A stretch of 64,000 nucleotides of DNA from contig NZ_AP018449.1 of the NCBI RefSeq assembly GCF_003966895.1, forward strand, positions 1,546,001 through 1,610,000. The letters run 5' to 3'. The DNA is from Methylomusa anaerophila (GTDB lineage Bacteria > Bacillota > Negativicutes > Sporomusales > Sporomusaceae). The notes under the pieces were generated by a model. It was not told where the DNA came from, did no database searches, and saw nothing but the letters and a program-made list of their open reading frames with translations. A program made the translations under genes and the position numbers. Positions 1 through 9,595 of this stretch are shown here, piece by piece (within the stretch, counting starts at the first letter, position 1; each line of letters starts with the position of its first letter).

Positions 1-1
1 A

Positions 2-1117
2 CGGATATCGACTTCCTCGATAAATGGAGAAATTCTGAAAATTAAAGTTCAGGGCAAGACACCGGAGGAAGCACAAACCATAGCCACGGCGCTAATGGAT
101 GCTTTTGTCCAGCGCATTACCGGTTTAAGCCGGCGGGAACAAAAAGCGGCGCGGGAATTCATTGGGGAACGTTTGCTGGAAGCAAAAGCGGAATTGGAAA
201 CAGCGGAAAGCGCCTTTGAGGACTATAAGCGGGAACAGAAGATTGTGTCGCCGGCGGATGAGACCAAGGTCATGGTTGAAAATCTGGCCGGCATGAAAAA
301 AGCTAATGACGAAAATACCACCGCGTTAGCTGCGGCGGCAGCCAAACTTAGTAATATCCGTGAGCAGTTGAACCGCCAAAAACAGGGAGTCTTGGCCGAC
401 AATCAGCTTATCCAACAGCAGAAGAACAAGTTGGCGGAATTGGAGGGGGAAAAAGCTGGTTTGCTTGCCAAATATACGGCTGACCATCCGCAAGTGCAAA
501 GTGTGCAGGCGTCTATCGACAAAATAAAAGTCGATCTCAATGAGGAAATATCACGGGTTGTCAACGGCGACGCACCATCGACCAATCATCTCCGGCAGGG
601 TTTGTTGGAAAATGAAATTCAGGTGGGAGCCGAACTTTCCACCGCAAGCGCCCGCAAGACAGCCACGGAACAAATCATTGCCAGCGATCAGCAGGACCTG
701 GCCAAAATTCCGGCTAAAGAGCACGGATTAGCTATTGTGGAGCGGGATGTGACAGTTGCCCGGGAAAAATACGTCATGTTGGCCAAACGGCACGAAGAGG
801 CCCGTATCAATGAGGTTATGCAGCCGCTGGAAGTTCAGGTGATAGACGAACCGGACGCTTCTCCCTCGCCGGTACAGCCCAAAAAGACGCTAAACCTCTT
901 ACTGGGAGCGGTCATCGGTCTCGTCAGCGGTATTGGATTAGCGGTTTTGGGCGAGCATGTGCAAAAGAAAATGGCCACGGAAGAGGATGTTAAAAGATAT
1001 CTTGATTTGCCGGTTATCGGTATGGTTCCTGACTTTACTGATGAACCAAGGCCGGGATATATCCGGTATCGGAATAAATTGCGGGCTGTGTTCAAATGGT
1101 TAAGCGGCCAGGGCTAA
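2..1117 (+). CDS. Wzz/GumC-type polysaccharide co-polymerase (5' end missing)
   Basis: The reading frame is open to the left edge, so the gene is truncated and the first ATG at 95 is internal. The visible part is the periplasmic domain of a polysaccharide co-polymerase, with a long Ala/Glu/Lys-rich coiled coil (about codons 60-270). A Pro-rich stretch (SPVQPKKT) then leads into the second transmembrane helix (LLLGAVIGLVSGIGLAVL) and a short cytoplasmic tail. The PxxP-plus-helix ending is typical of Wzz/GumC/CapA chain-length regulators. These sit in the inner membrane and set polymer length together with Wzy and a CpsD-type ATPase. The CpsD-like gene follows 77 bp downstream, which fits this role. 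The tail has no kinase domain, so this is the split form in which adaptor and ATPase are separate genes. Confidence 0.88.
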   Translation, partial: RISTSSINGEILKIKVQGKTPEEAQTIATALMDAFVQRITGLSRREQKAAREFIGERLLEAKAELETAESAFEDYKREQKIVSPADETKVMVENLAGMKKANDENTTALAAAAAKLSNIREQLNRQKQGVLADNQLIQQQKNKLAELEGEKAGLLAKYTADHPQVQSVQASIDKIKVDLNEEISRVVNGDAPSTNHLRQGLLENEIQVGAELSTASARKTATEQIIASDQQDLAKIPAKEHGLAIVERDVTVAREKYVMLAKRHEEARINEVMQPLEVQVIDEPDASPSPVQPKKTLNLLLGAVIGLVSGIGLAVLGEHVQKKMATEEDVKRYLDLPVIGMVPDFTDEPRPGYIRYRNKLRAVFKWLSGQG

Positions 1118-1194
1118 CCAGCTAAATACAAATATAGGAAATAGAAAATAGGAACGTATTAATTCAATTTTAGACAAAGAGGATCGGGGATAGT

Positions 1195-1857
1195 ATGCCG
1201 CAAGATTACCAAGGGGCTTTCAGCGATCGTACCCAAGTATCGATTGCCGACGCTTATCGAATTATTAGAACAAACATTTATTTTAGTAAAGGCGAAGATC
1301 AGCCCAAGATTATTATGTTTACCAGTGCGCTTCCCGGTGAGGGCAAATCCACCATTGCGGCGAATACCGCCATTGCTTACGCCCAGACGGGGAAGAGAGT
1401 TATTCTCGTGGACTGCAATTTGCACCGGCCAGTGCAGCACAAGCTGCTGAACAAAGACAGCGGGACAGATCGTAATTTGGCCAATGCGGGCCTAGGGGAC
1501 TATCTGCGAAAAAAGGTTGTCCTCAATCATATCATAAGCGACACCGGTACCAAAAACCTCCGCTTAATATCCAGCGGCTATTTGCCGCTCAACCCGGCGG
1601 AATTTCTGGCTTCCGCCGATATGGAAGCCGCCCTTGATGATTTGAAGACCAAAGCGGATATTATAATTCTGGATACCCCGGCGGTTACCTTTGCCACGGA
1701 TGCCTGCATACTGGCAGCCAAAACAGATGGGATCGCGGTGGTGGTCAATGTTAACATGGCGCGGCCGGAAGTTGTTCGTAAGGCCAAGCAGGTATTGGAA
1801 AAAGCCAACGGCCAATTACTGGGCGTGGTATTAAATCGTGTCAAGTCAACTCAATAA
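1195..1857 (+). CDS. CpsD/CapB-like cytoplasmic ATPase (tyrosine-kinase family) of polysaccharide export
   Basis: The 220-residue protein starts at ATG after AGAGGATCGGGG. It has a BY-kinase core: an N-terminal EAYR-like segment (ADAYRIIRTN, residues 18-27), a Walker A motif (SALPGEGKST, 44-53), a Walker A'-like segment (VILVDCNLHRP, 69-79) and a Walker B strand near residue 155 (IIILDTPAV). Family members work with Wzz-type adaptors in capsule or O-antigen assembly, and the neighbouring gene encodes such an adaptor. Two points are odd. The usual D-x-D of Walker A' reads D-C-N here, and the protein stops right after the last strand (LLGVVLNRVKSTQ) without the C-terminal tyrosine cluster of autophosphorylating CpsD/Wzc kinases. 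It may therefore act as an ATPase/scaffold and not as a kinase; that is inference. Confidence 0.85.
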   Translation: MPQDYQGAFSDRTQVSIADAYRIIRTNIYFSKGEDQPKIIMFTSALPGEGKSTIAANTAIAYAQTGKRVILVDCNLHRPVQHKLLNKDSGTDRNLANAGLGDYLRKKVVLNHIISDTGTKNLRLISSGYLPLNPAEFLASADMEAALDDLKTKADIIILDTPAVTFATDACILAAKTDGIAVVVNVNMARPEVVRKAKQVLEKANGQLLGVVLNRVKSTQ

Positions 1858-1919
1858 TTGTTTAAAGAATTGGGAGTGATTTAACACTGGCGGAAAATTG
1901 GCGCAGGGGGGGTGACAGC

Positions 1920-3767
1920 GTGAACAATGCAATCCGATTATTGTCAATGGTGCTGCTTGATGGTTTTATCGTGGGAACTGTTCCGTACATCGCCGCACTG
2001 ATTCGTTTTGAGGGAGCCATTAGTGAGTTTTATAACAGTGTAATACTCTATACTATACCGCTTACTATTTTTATCCGGCTTGGGACCTTCTATGCTTTTG
2101 GTTTTTATAACCGGCTGTGGCGGTATGCGGGTGCCAAAGAACTGCTGGTTATTGTCGGGGCTGTTACCGTCAGCTCGGCAATTATTGCGGTGATTTCAGC
2201 GCTGACGGTCTATCCGATACCCAAGAGCATACAATTGATGTCATGGTTTATCAATATTGTTTTTATCGGTATCACCAGAGTCATAGCCCATGTTAGTAAT
2301 TTTATGCCCCAGGGCTGGAGCGAGCATGATATCGGGGTATTGATTATCGGGGCCGGCGACACGGGCGCAATGGTTGCCAGAGCCTTGAGCAGGCAGGACC
2401 TTGCTATGCGCCGCAACGGCATCCGGAAACTGGTCGGCTTTATTGATGATGAACCCTACAAGCAAAACCGGCTGCTTTTTGGCGCGAAAGTATTAGGTAA
2501 AAGAAGTGATTTGCGGCGTATTATCAGCAAACACAATGTCCAGGAAATTATTTTGGCAATACCGTCGATTAACGGTGAATTTGTCCGCGAAATTCTCGCC
2601 GACTGCCGAAAAGAGCGGTGCCGGCTGAAAATAGCGCCTAACCTGGACGAATGGATTAAAAGTGGCGGCAAGACGCTTCAACTGCGCAGCCTTCAACTGG
2701 AAGATTTACTCCGGCGCAGCCCTGTCGAACTTAACATGGGGCAAGTGGCCGAGTTTTTGAAGGATAAAAGTGTATTGGTTACGGGGGCCGGCGGCTCTAT
2801 CGGCTCAGAGTTATGCCGTCAGATTGCATCTATGTCGCCCCGTATTCTTTATCTGCTTGGCAAGGGCGAAAACAGTATTTACGCTATTGAGAGTGAGCTG
2901 CGGGAAAAATATCAGGATTTAACCATTGAACCGCTGATTGTGGATGTACGGGACAGCAAGCGGATAAACCTGATTTTCTCACGCTGCGCCCCGCAGGTGG
3001 TTTTTCATGCTGCCGCCCATAAACATGTTCCGCTGATGGAAAAGCAGCCGGATGAGGCTGTGAGCAATAATATTTTTGGGACCAAGACGGTTGCTGAGGC
3101 AGCCGACAGATTCGGCACCGAGGTATTTGTCATGATATCGACGGATAAAGCGGTCAACCCCACCAGTGTAATGGGGGCGACCAAACGGATGGCCGAATTG
3201 ATTATTCAAGACATGAACAAGACCAGTCGTACTACCTTTGCGGCGGTTCGCTTCGGCAATGTGCTGGGCAGCCGCGGCAGTGTGATACCCCTTTTTCAGA
3301 AGCAAATTGCCGCCGGGGGACCGGTTACCATTACGCATCCGGATATGAAACGCTATTTTATGACCATCCCGGAAGCATCATCCTTAGTGCTGCAGGCAGG
3401 CGCCTTGGCCCAGGGCGGGGAAGTATTCGTCCTGGATATGGGCGAGCCGGTAAAAATTTTGGACATGGCTTGTTCTATGATCCAAATCGCCGGCCTGATT
3501 CCCCATGTGGACATCAAATTTGACTACATTGGTTTAAGACCGGGAGAAAAGCTGTTTGAAGAGTTATTAACAGCTGAAGAGGGCGTAAATGTCACTAAGC
3601 ATGAAAAGATTTATACGGCCAAGCTGAAGAATGTTGACCGGCAAAACTTGCAAAAGGGGTTAACATTGTTGCAGCAGGCGGCTTCATTTTCGGAAATTAT
3701 TCAGATTTTGTCCTATTTGATACCGTCTTACCGGCCACCGGCGATGGTTAAGGAAGCAGCTTCGTGA
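1920..3767 (+). CDS. PglF/CapD-type membrane nucleotide-sugar 4,6-dehydratase
   Basis: The 615-residue protein starts at GTG 1920 after GGGGGGTGACA. The order is N-terminal membrane helices (about residues 5-120), a first Rossmann-like domain (LIIGAGDTGAMVAR, about 140-153) and a C-terminal SDR domain with VLVTGAGGSIGSEL (about 285-298). The catalytic segment M-I-S-T-D-K (405-410) followed by VNPTSVMGATKR matches the PglF/FlaA1 family, which uses a Thr-Asp-Lys motif with Met in place of the usual Tyr. The expected reaction is UDP-GlcNAc to UDP-4-keto-6-deoxy-GlcNAc, the first step to bacillosamine. The full length with membrane domain separates it from soluble FlaA1/PseB. Later-step enzymes (aminotransferase, acetyltransferase, phosphoglycosyltransferase) lie downstream. 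Its stop overlaps the next start by 4 bp. Confidence 0.9.
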   Translation: MNNAIRLLSMVLLDGFIVGTVPYIAALIRFEGAISEFYNSVILYTIPLTIFIRLGTFYAFGFYNRLWRYAGAKELLVIVGAVTVSSAIIAVISALTVYPIPKSIQLMSWFINIVFIGITRVIAHVSNFMPQGWSEHDIGVLIIGAGDTGAMVARALSRQDLAMRRNGIRKLVGFIDDEPYKQNRLLFGAKVLGKRSDLRRIISKHNVQEIILAIPSINGEFVREILADCRKERCRLKIAPNLDEWIKSGGKTLQLRSLQLEDLLRRSPVELNMGQVAEFLKDKSVLVTGAGGSIGSELCRQIASMSPRILYLLGKGENSIYAIESELREKYQDLTIEPLIVDVRDSKRINLIFSRCAPQVVFHAAAHKHVPLMEKQPDEAVSNNIFGTKTVAEAADRFGTEVFVMISTDKAVNPTSVMGATKRMAELIIQDMNKTSRTTFAAVRFGNVLGSRGSVIPLFQKQIAAGGPVTITHPDMKRYFMTIPEASSLVLQAGALAQGGEVFVLDMGEPVKILDMACSMIQIAGLIPHVDIKFDYIGLRPGEKLFEELLTAEEGVNVTKHEKIYTAKLKNVDRQNLQKGLTLLQQAASFSEIIQILSYLIPSYRPPAMVKEAAS

Positions 3768-5275
3768 AATGGCCGGAAAGGAACCCCAAAATGGATTGCC
3801 ATAATGAGCTCAATTACGGAAGTTTGCTGAAGAAGGTCATGGAGTATGCGCCGGGAAGCTTACTGCCGGCTTTGCTGGGACTATTGTCGGCCGCCGTTTT
3901 TACCCATATATTTGCGGCATTTGAGTACGGCCGCTATAGTTTGGCTTTGAGTATAGCCGCCTTTGCTTCCGTTGCGGCGGCTGCGTGGCTGCAAACCTCA
4001 CTTGCCAGATACTTGCCGTCACTCCAGGACCAAGGGGAGATAAACAAGTTAAAAGAATGCATAGCCGGTGGTTTGGCGCTGATTGTCGGCGCGGAAGCTA
4101 TCCTTGCCGTTATTATGGCGTATGGAGTTTATTTGTTTCAGCCGCCTGGCTGGCAGGATTTATATTTACCCACGGCAGGACTAATTATCAGCAGTTCTTT
4201 GTTTACTTCGTTGAGTGTCGTCCTGCAGGCTGAGATGCGGGCCCGGGAATATTCCCGCTATAACATACTCACTACCGGCCTTAAACTGTTGTTCAGCTTA
4301 ACTTTTGTTCTTCTGGTGGCGCCGAAGGCAGAGTGGATAGTCTACGGCGCTGTGGCCGGTACTATTATTCTTATTCCTGTTATGTGGCGGGAAACTAAGC
4401 TTCTTCCTTTTGGTTCCCTGCTGCAGCTTAAGATGGACCGGCCGTTTTGGTCAGGGATCAAGCGGCTGGCTGCATACGGGCTGCCCATGATCGGCTGGTA
4501 TTTGGCCGTAGCGCTGTTGGGAACAGGGGATCGCTATGTTATCCAGTGGTTCCGCGGGGCGGCGGAAGTAGGTATCTATTCTGCCAATTATGTCTTGATA
4601 ACAGGTGCTGTGGGCCTGTTAAACGCCCCGGTAATATTGGCCGCTCACCCTTTTCTCATGAAGGCCGGCAGTGAGGGCGATCGCCGGCAGACAGGCCGTT
4701 GGCTGGGCAATATCATCGATTGGTTTATTGCGGCGGGGATTCTGCTTACCGGTTTTATATGGCTATTCAGCGGCGACTTTGCCCAATGGTTTCTCGGACC
4801 GCAGTTCCGGGAGGGGCACGTTATAATGCCGGTGATTACCGCCGGGTATGTTGCTTTTCAGCTCAGTATGTATACACATAAACCGCTGGAGTTTGCGGGG
4901 AAAACCCATGTCATGCTCATAGTCGCCGTATTGGCGGTTGTTGTCAGTGCGGTGTTAAATATATACCTGGTTCCCCGAATGGGTTATGGGGCGTCCGCCT
5001 ATGCCGTCCTGGCCGGCTACTTGTTTTACAATATAATAGTAAGCTATGCCGGACGAAAAATGGTGCCTTGGCAGGTGCGGTGGCAGCTGCTGGCCGGCAT
5101 AACCGCCATAACGATTCTCGGCAGCATATTTATCGCTTATGAGCGAAACTCGATCCAGTCCCAATGGGGCTATGCAGCCGGAATAATTGCCGCGGCAATT
5201 CAATTTTTACTATTAGGCGGCGGTATTTTTTATCTGTTTGGTTTTAGAAAACTGTTTAACGTAAGACCGACATAG
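3764..5275 (+). CDS. Wzx-type polysaccharide flippase (MOP superfamily)
   Basis: The 503-residue, very hydrophobic protein has roughly 12-14 predicted transmembrane segments spread over its whole length. It starts at GTG 3764, overlapping the dehydratase stop by 4 bp, which indicates translational coupling. The repeated six-helix bundle pattern and the position between nucleotide-sugar and glycosyltransferase genes identify it as the Wzx/RfbX-like flippase. Wzx proteins move undecaprenyl-pyrophosphate-linked repeat units across the inner membrane. No catalytic motif is expected. A polymerase candidate (6263-7480) and a chain-length regulator (gene at the left edge) complete a Wzx/Wzy pathway. 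The assignment rests on hydropathy and context; MurJ-like or MATE drug exporters are less likely here. Confidence 0.87.
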   Translation: MKWPERNPKMDCHNELNYGSLLKKVMEYAPGSLLPALLGLLSAAVFTHIFAAFEYGRYSLALSIAAFASVAAAAWLQTSLARYLPSLQDQGEINKLKECIAGGLALIVGAEAILAVIMAYGVYLFQPPGWQDLYLPTAGLIISSSLFTSLSVVLQAEMRAREYSRYNILTTGLKLLFSLTFVLLVAPKAEWIVYGAVAGTIILIPVMWRETKLLPFGSLLQLKMDRPFWSGIKRLAAYGLPMIGWYLAVALLGTGDRYVIQWFRGAAEVGIYSANYVLITGAVGLLNAPVILAAHPFLMKAGSEGDRRQTGRWLGNIIDWFIAAGILLTGFIWLFSGDFAQWFLGPQFREGHVIMPVITAGYVAFQLSMYTHKPLEFAGKTHVMLIVAVLAVVVSAVLNIYLVPRMGYGASAYAVLAGYLFYNIIVSYAGRKMVPWQVRWQLLAGITAITILGSIFIAYERNSIQSQWGYAAGIIAAAIQFLLLGGGIFYLFGFRKLFNVRPT

Positions 5276-5318
5276 ACCACTAGCCTGACAGAGGGACAGC
5301 GGCAAGAGGAGGGAAGTT

Positions 5319-6266
5319 ATGCGCCCGGGAAGATTGCGCGTCGTGATATTAAATTACAATCAACCGGCTATGACCGTTAAATGTGTTGCCAGCCTGCTGG
5401 CGCAGTCTTATCAGCCGCTGGATGTAGTAGTTGTCGATAATGCTTCCGCCCCCGCGAATTATGAGCAATTGAAACAAAGTCTGCCAGAGCGGGTGGTGTT
5501 AATAAGAAATGCTGTCAATGCCGGCTATGCCGCCGGCAATAATGTCGGCGCCCGGCTTAGCGAAGGACTGGAACCAGCGGAATATACCATGATTTTAAAC
5601 AACGATGTATTCTTGCCGGAACCCGCGGCGTTGAAAAACATGGTCACTGCCTTGGAAAAAGATGCGGACCGGGTTGCCGTATCGCCCCTGGTACAGTTAA
5701 TGGGGACGGACCTGGATCCGCTAACCGGCATACAAGTCCGGCGGGACGCCGACTTCACAACATGTTTGGTAGTAGCCAGCTGGTGGCTCAGACGCCTGCC
5801 CGGCGGCAGTCGCGTTTACGATCGGCACGTCTATCAGGACCATAAGCCTTATCAGCCGGGCCGGGAGTATGAATGCGACAGTATTAACGGCTGTTGTTTT
5901 ATCATCCGTACCAATTTCTTGGCAAGTATCGGCTATTTTGATGAGGGTACATTTTTATACTTTGAAGAAATCATTCTCGGCCGGCAAATAAAATTGGCCC
6001 AAAAAAAGTGCTGCCTGACTACCGCCGTAACCGTACATCACTTTCACGGCGCGACTACCAAGCAACGGTTAGGAGTCTTTCGCTTCCATATGTATAAGGA
6101 AGATGTGAAAAGCCAGGTATATTACTGCCGTAAATACCTGAACGCCGGCTGGTTAGCCTGCAGCTTGCTGGTTTTTGTGCGGGCTGTGGATTTCATTTCC
6201 AAGAAACTGATACAGTCCATGCTGTTACGGCCGGCAGCCAGGGGGAAGAAGGTTATAAAACAGTGA
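5319..6266 (+). CDS. Glycosyltransferase family 2
   Basis: The 315-residue protein starts at ATG 5319 after AAGAGGAGGGAAG. It has a GT-A fold beginning with RVVILNYNQPAMTVKCVASL, a VVVVDNASA nucleotide-binding strand (about residues 36-44) and an acidic NND motif (MILNNDVF, about 90-97), typical of rhamnosyltransferase-like GT2 enzymes. A GCCFIIRTNFL segment followed by FDEGTFLYFEE gives the usual catalytic acidic region. It should add one sugar to the lipid-linked repeat unit at the inner face of the membrane. The donor sugar cannot be read from sequence. It overlaps the polymerase gene by 4 bp. Confidence 0.9.
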   Translation: MRPGRLRVVILNYNQPAMTVKCVASLLAQSYQPLDVVVVDNASAPANYEQLKQSLPERVVLIRNAVNAGYAAGNNVGARLSEGLEPAEYTMILNNDVFLPEPAALKNMVTALEKDADRVAVSPLVQLMGTDLDPLTGIQVRRDADFTTCLVVASWWLRRLPGGSRVYDRHVYQDHKPYQPGREYECDSINGCCFIIRTNFLASIGYFDEGTFLYFEEIILGRQIKLAQKKCCLTTAVTVHHFHGATTKQRLGVFRFHMYKEDVKSQVYYCRKYLNAGWLACSLLVFVRAVDFISKKLIQSMLLRPAARGKKVIKQ

Positions 6267-7480
6267 CGTACTACTGGCTTATTACCGTCCTTGGCTTTAC
6301 GGTAGCAATTATTCTGTCACTGTTTATTCACCGGCTTACCCGGGACTTGTTTGTTTTTACAAATATATTTTCCCTGTTATGGGGGGCATCCATCCTTATT
6401 AATATCTGGTCATTAAACGGAATGATAAGGGTCGAGCCGGAAACGCTCACTATTTTGTTCGGCGCCTGGTGGTTGTTGTTAATCGGAGCGTTGTGCATAC
6501 TGCAACCGTATGATAAACCGATGTTTGCGGATAAAATCGATAGAAAAAAGACGGTTTACCTCTTCCTTTTTTTAATAGGCGCCCATTTGCTGGCTTTTAG
6601 CATTGAAATCGCCAGCATGGGTATTAACCTGCAAGATCCGGTTGGCTCGCTGGCGGCCGCCAGAGTCAATCAAGATATTGATCTTAATGCCATACCCTGG
6701 TTTATGCAGCCATTTCGCAACGGTTACACCTTTTATATACCCCTTGGGGTCATCATGTTGCGCAAAGGGTGGATTTCAGGGAAGCTGCTGGCCGCGGTGT
6801 GTGTTATGGGCGCCATAACCAGTCTGGTTTTTTTTACCCGGGGACCGCTGTTTAAAGTGATAATGACGATTCTGGTATCGCTAAACGCGGTATTTCCCAA
6901 GGAACAGAACCGCATTATCCTGATATGCGGCCTGCTGGGATTGCTGGGGTTTTTGGTCTTTGGCTATATGCAGTCGGTTATTGACGATGTTCCTGCCGGA
7001 CAGGCGGGAAATGGCTCCCAAACGCAGGCTTTTGCTTCGTATATAGGCGGGCCGATGCTGGCTTATGAGACTATCCTGGAGGGTAATTATCTGGCCAGTG
7101 AGTACGGCCTATACTCCTTTGATATACCAAATTATATATTGAAAAAGATGGGCTTTATTCACGACTACACAAGTTTGATCCGCGAGTACATGGAGTTTCC
7201 CATTGTTACCAATGTATATACCTTTCTGGACTGTTTTACCCTGGATTTCGGCATTGCCGGCGCCATGGCGGGTGCTTTGGGGATTGGAATGCTGGCGGCC
7301 GCCGCTTACAATCTGATGAAGGCCAAGGGAAGTTTCTTCGCCATCGCCGGTTACTCCATGGTGTCATATTGTCTGCTTATGGCTATTGCCAACAATGAGT
7401 TTATCAGGTTCTCCTTTTTCCTGTTTATTTTCAGCAGCTGGATTTTTGACAGGTATATTGCCGCGGATAGTGATGTTTAG
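6263..7480 (+). CDS. Wzy-type O-antigen/EPS polymerase, putative
   Basis: The 405-residue integral membrane protein has about 10-12 hydrophobic segments and one larger hydrophilic loop near residues 240-310 (containing AGNGSQTQAFASYIGGP and REYMEFP). It starts at GTG 6263, overlapping the upstream glycosyltransferase by 4 bp. Wzy polymerases are poorly conserved and are usually recognised by topology plus position among glycosyltransferases, as here. The predicted role is joining undecaprenyl-linked repeat units in the periplasm. The loop resembles the oligosaccharide-repeat polymerase (EpsG/Wzy-like) layout. An O-acetyltransferase is unlikely, because no conserved His/Arg helix motif is seen. 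Confidence 0.75.
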   Translation: MTYYWLITVLGFTVAIILSLFIHRLTRDLFVFTNIFSLLWGASILINIWSLNGMIRVEPETLTILFGAWWLLLIGALCILQPYDKPMFADKIDRKKTVYLFLFLIGAHLLAFSIEIASMGINLQDPVGSLAAARVNQDIDLNAIPWFMQPFRNGYTFYIPLGVIMLRKGWISGKLLAAVCVMGAITSLVFFTRGPLFKVIMTILVSLNAVFPKEQNRIILICGLLGLLGFLVFGYMQSVIDDVPAGQAGNGSQTQAFASYIGGPMLAYETILEGNYLASEYGLYSFDIPNYILKKMGFIHDYTSLIREYMEFPIVTNVYTFLDCFTLDFGIAGAMAGALGIGMLAAAAYNLMKAKGSFFAIAGYSMVSYCLLMAIANNEFIRFSFFLFIFSSWIFDRYIAADSDV

Positions 7481-7502
7481 AATGTATCGGGGTGAGATTT
7501 TT

Positions 7503-8369
7503 ATGTTTTCCGAACCGTTGGTCAGTATCGCTCTACCCGTTTTCAACGCTGAAAAAACCATTGGCGCCGCCGTCCAATCCATTCTGAACCAAACATACCG
7601 GCGGTGGGAATTGCTGATTATGGATGACGGCTCTACCGATGCCAGTCTGGCTATAGTCGCTGCCTGGGATGACCCGCGAATCAAAGTTGTAGCGGCAGGA
7701 TGCAACCGGGGAATTGCCTATCGGCTAAATCAGGCCTTGGATATATGTGAAGGAGAATATTTTGCCAGAATGGATGCCGATGACATTTGTTTTCCTCAGC
7801 GCCTGGCCGCGCAGGTGGATTATATGCGGGAACATCCTGAGGTTGATTTGGTAGGCGCTAACATTATATTTTTTCAGGGGGACGGAGCTGTTCAAGGTAT
7901 TTTGCCGGCGAAGCAAAGCCATGAAGAGATCTGCCGTAGGCCCTGGGCCGGTTTTTATCTGGCTCATCCCACCATGCTTGGCAAAAGGGACTGGTTTAGA
8001 AAACACCGTTACCGTTCCGAGTATAACGGGGCGGAAGACCAAAACTTGCTTTTCCGGGCATACCAATCCAGTTGCTTTGCCTGTATTCCCGAAGTCTTGC
8101 TAGGCTATCGTCAGGAACGACGGACGTTAAAAAAAATGCTGCGCGGGCGGTATGCTTTTCTGAAAGCCGTAGGTTGTGAAGCAATGGCGGCTAAGCGGTA
8201 TGACGTGGTTGTGAAAAATGCGGTCATCTTATTGCTAAAAGTGGTGGCGGATATATTGAATATCCAATTTGGCGTCAAGAGTCTCCGCAATCCCATGTTG
8301 CCGGCAGATCCGTTGTTGCTGCAACGCTGGCATGATGTCTGGCTTTGTTCTCATTCGTCAAGAAGCTGA
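7503..8369 (+). CDS. Glycosyltransferase family 2
   Basis: I place the start at ATG 7503 because GGGGTGAG lies 6 bp upstream and the GT2 fold begins at once (SEPLVSIALPVFNAEKTI). The open frame back to 7386 overlaps the polymerase gene and adds unrelated sequence. From this start the protein has 288 residues. Motifs are LLIMDDGSTD (nucleotide binding, about 35-44) and FARMDADD (metal-binding DxD, about 83-90). It is a typical inverting GT-A enzyme of polysaccharide loci. Donor and acceptor are unknown. Confidence 0.9.
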   Translation: MFSEPLVSIALPVFNAEKTIGAAVQSILNQTYRRWELLIMDDGSTDASLAIVAAWDDPRIKVVAAGCNRGIAYRLNQALDICEGEYFARMDADDICFPQRLAAQVDYMREHPEVDLVGANIIFFQGDGAVQGILPAKQSHEEICRRPWAGFYLAHPTMLGKRDWFRKHRYRSEYNGAEDQNLLFRAYQSSCFACIPEVLLGYRQERRTLKKMLRGRYAFLKAVGCEAMAAKRYDVVVKNAVILLLKVVADILNIQFGVKSLRNPMLPADPLLLQRWHDVWLCSHSSRS

Positions 8370-8395
8370 TTAGAACATGATTATGCATATAAGGA

Positions 8396-9595
8396 ATGAT
8401 CTACGTGATGAAGGCCAACCATAAACCACTCATACTGCTGGCGGTAACGGCGCCGATAAGCATGATGTTCTTTAAAGGACAGATTACCCATTTGCAAAAA
8501 GCGGGATTTCAGGTTGCCGTGCTTTGCTCGCCGGGCTGGGCGCCAACGGAAGAGGTGGAATATTTCCCGGTTGCCATGGAACGGCAAATTGCCGTCTTTA
8601 AGGATTTTGTCAGTTTAATCCGCATAATCAAATTATTGCGCACCGTTAAGCCTGATATCGTCAACGCCGGAACTCCCAAAGCCGGTCTTTTGGTAGGTAT
8701 GGCCGCTTTTATAAATCATGTGCCTGTGCGCATCTATACTTGTCATGGGCTGCGGTTGGAGACGCTGACCGGTTTAAAACGCGCGATACTTTTGGCAACA
8801 GAATATATAGCCGCTTTTTGCGCCCATAAGGTGGTTTGCGTTAGTGACAGCCTGAAGCGCAATTTTATTAAATTCCGTTTGGCGCCAAGCCAAAAAGTTG
8901 CGGTAATCGGCGCCGGCAGTTGCAACGGCATTAACATGGAGCGGTTTGTAAATTCAAATGCCAAAACCGGCCGGCGCGAAAAATTGCAAGCGGAGCTGGG
9001 TATTCCGCCGGCGGCAACGATAATCGGTTTTACCGGGCGCTTTACCAAAGACAAAGGAATATACGAACTGATTGCTGCCTATGAACAATTAAAAGACAAC
9101 CATGCTCAATTGTACTTGCTGCTCGTCGGTGATTATGACGCCGATGACCCGGTTGCCGCGGAATTGCAGCACAGGATCCAACAAGATCCCGCTATTGTTG
9201 TTACCGGGTTTGTCGCTGATGCCGCGCCCTATTATTCGTTAATGGAAGTACTTTTGCTGCCAACCTACCGGGAAGGGCTGCCGACGGTTGTTTTGGAAGC
9301 GGCAGCAGCCGGGAAGCCGGTAGTGGCTTTTGCAGCAACAGGCTGCGTGGATGCGGTTGTCGACGGGGTGACCGGGTTATTGGTTCCGGTGGGTGATTGG
9401 CAGGCTTTGGCCAATGCTGCCGCCAAGGTGCTGGCGGACCGGCAACAGGCTTTGCTTATGGGGCAACAGGGCCAGGCAAGAATCGCCGCGGAATTTCGCC
9501 AAGAACTGGTTTGGGAAAATACGGCCATATTTTACCAACGTACCTGGCAGGATAAGACGGGACAGAGGCCCACAGCTGAAAGGACCGTATCATGA
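8396..9595 (+). CDS. Glycosyltransferase family 4 (group 1), PglA-like
   Basis: The protein of about 399 residues has a GT-B fold: an N-terminal acceptor domain and a C-terminal donor domain with IIGFTGRFTKDKGIYELI (about residues 212-229) and the EX7E-type segment (LPTYREGLPTVVLEAAAAGKPVV). GT4 enzymes of this subgroup include PglA, which adds the second sugar to diacetylbacillosamine; given the Pgl-like neighbours this is plausible but unproven. The start is uncertain: ATG 8396 directly abuts AAGGA, so GTG 8405 or ATG 8408, 9-12 bp downstream of AAGGA, may be the real start. The stop overlaps the next gene by 4 bp. Confidence 0.9.
   Translation: MIYVMKANHKPLILLAVTAPISMMFFKGQITHLQKAGFQVAVLCSPGWAPTEEVEYFPVAMERQIAVFKDFVSLIRIIKLLRTVKPDIVNAGTPKAGLLVGMAAFINHVPVRIYTCHGLRLETLTGLKRAILLATEYIAAFCAHKVVCVSDSLKRNFIKFRLAPSQKVAVIGAGSCNGINMERFVNSNAKTGRREKLQAELGIPPAATIIGFTGRFTKDKGIYELIAAYEQLKDNHAQLYLLLVGDYDADDPVAAELQHRIQQDPAIVVTGFVADAAPYYSLMEVLLLPTYREGLPTVVLEAAAAGKPVVAFAATGCVDAVVDGVTGLLVPVGDWQALANAAAKVLADRQQALLMGQQGQARIAAEFRQELVWENTAIFYQRTWQDKTGQRPTAERTVS

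Noticed and set aside
7386..7502. Upstream start for the GT2 gene
   Set aside because: It overlaps the polymerase gene and lacks a ribosome site; GGGGTGAG precedes ATG 7503.
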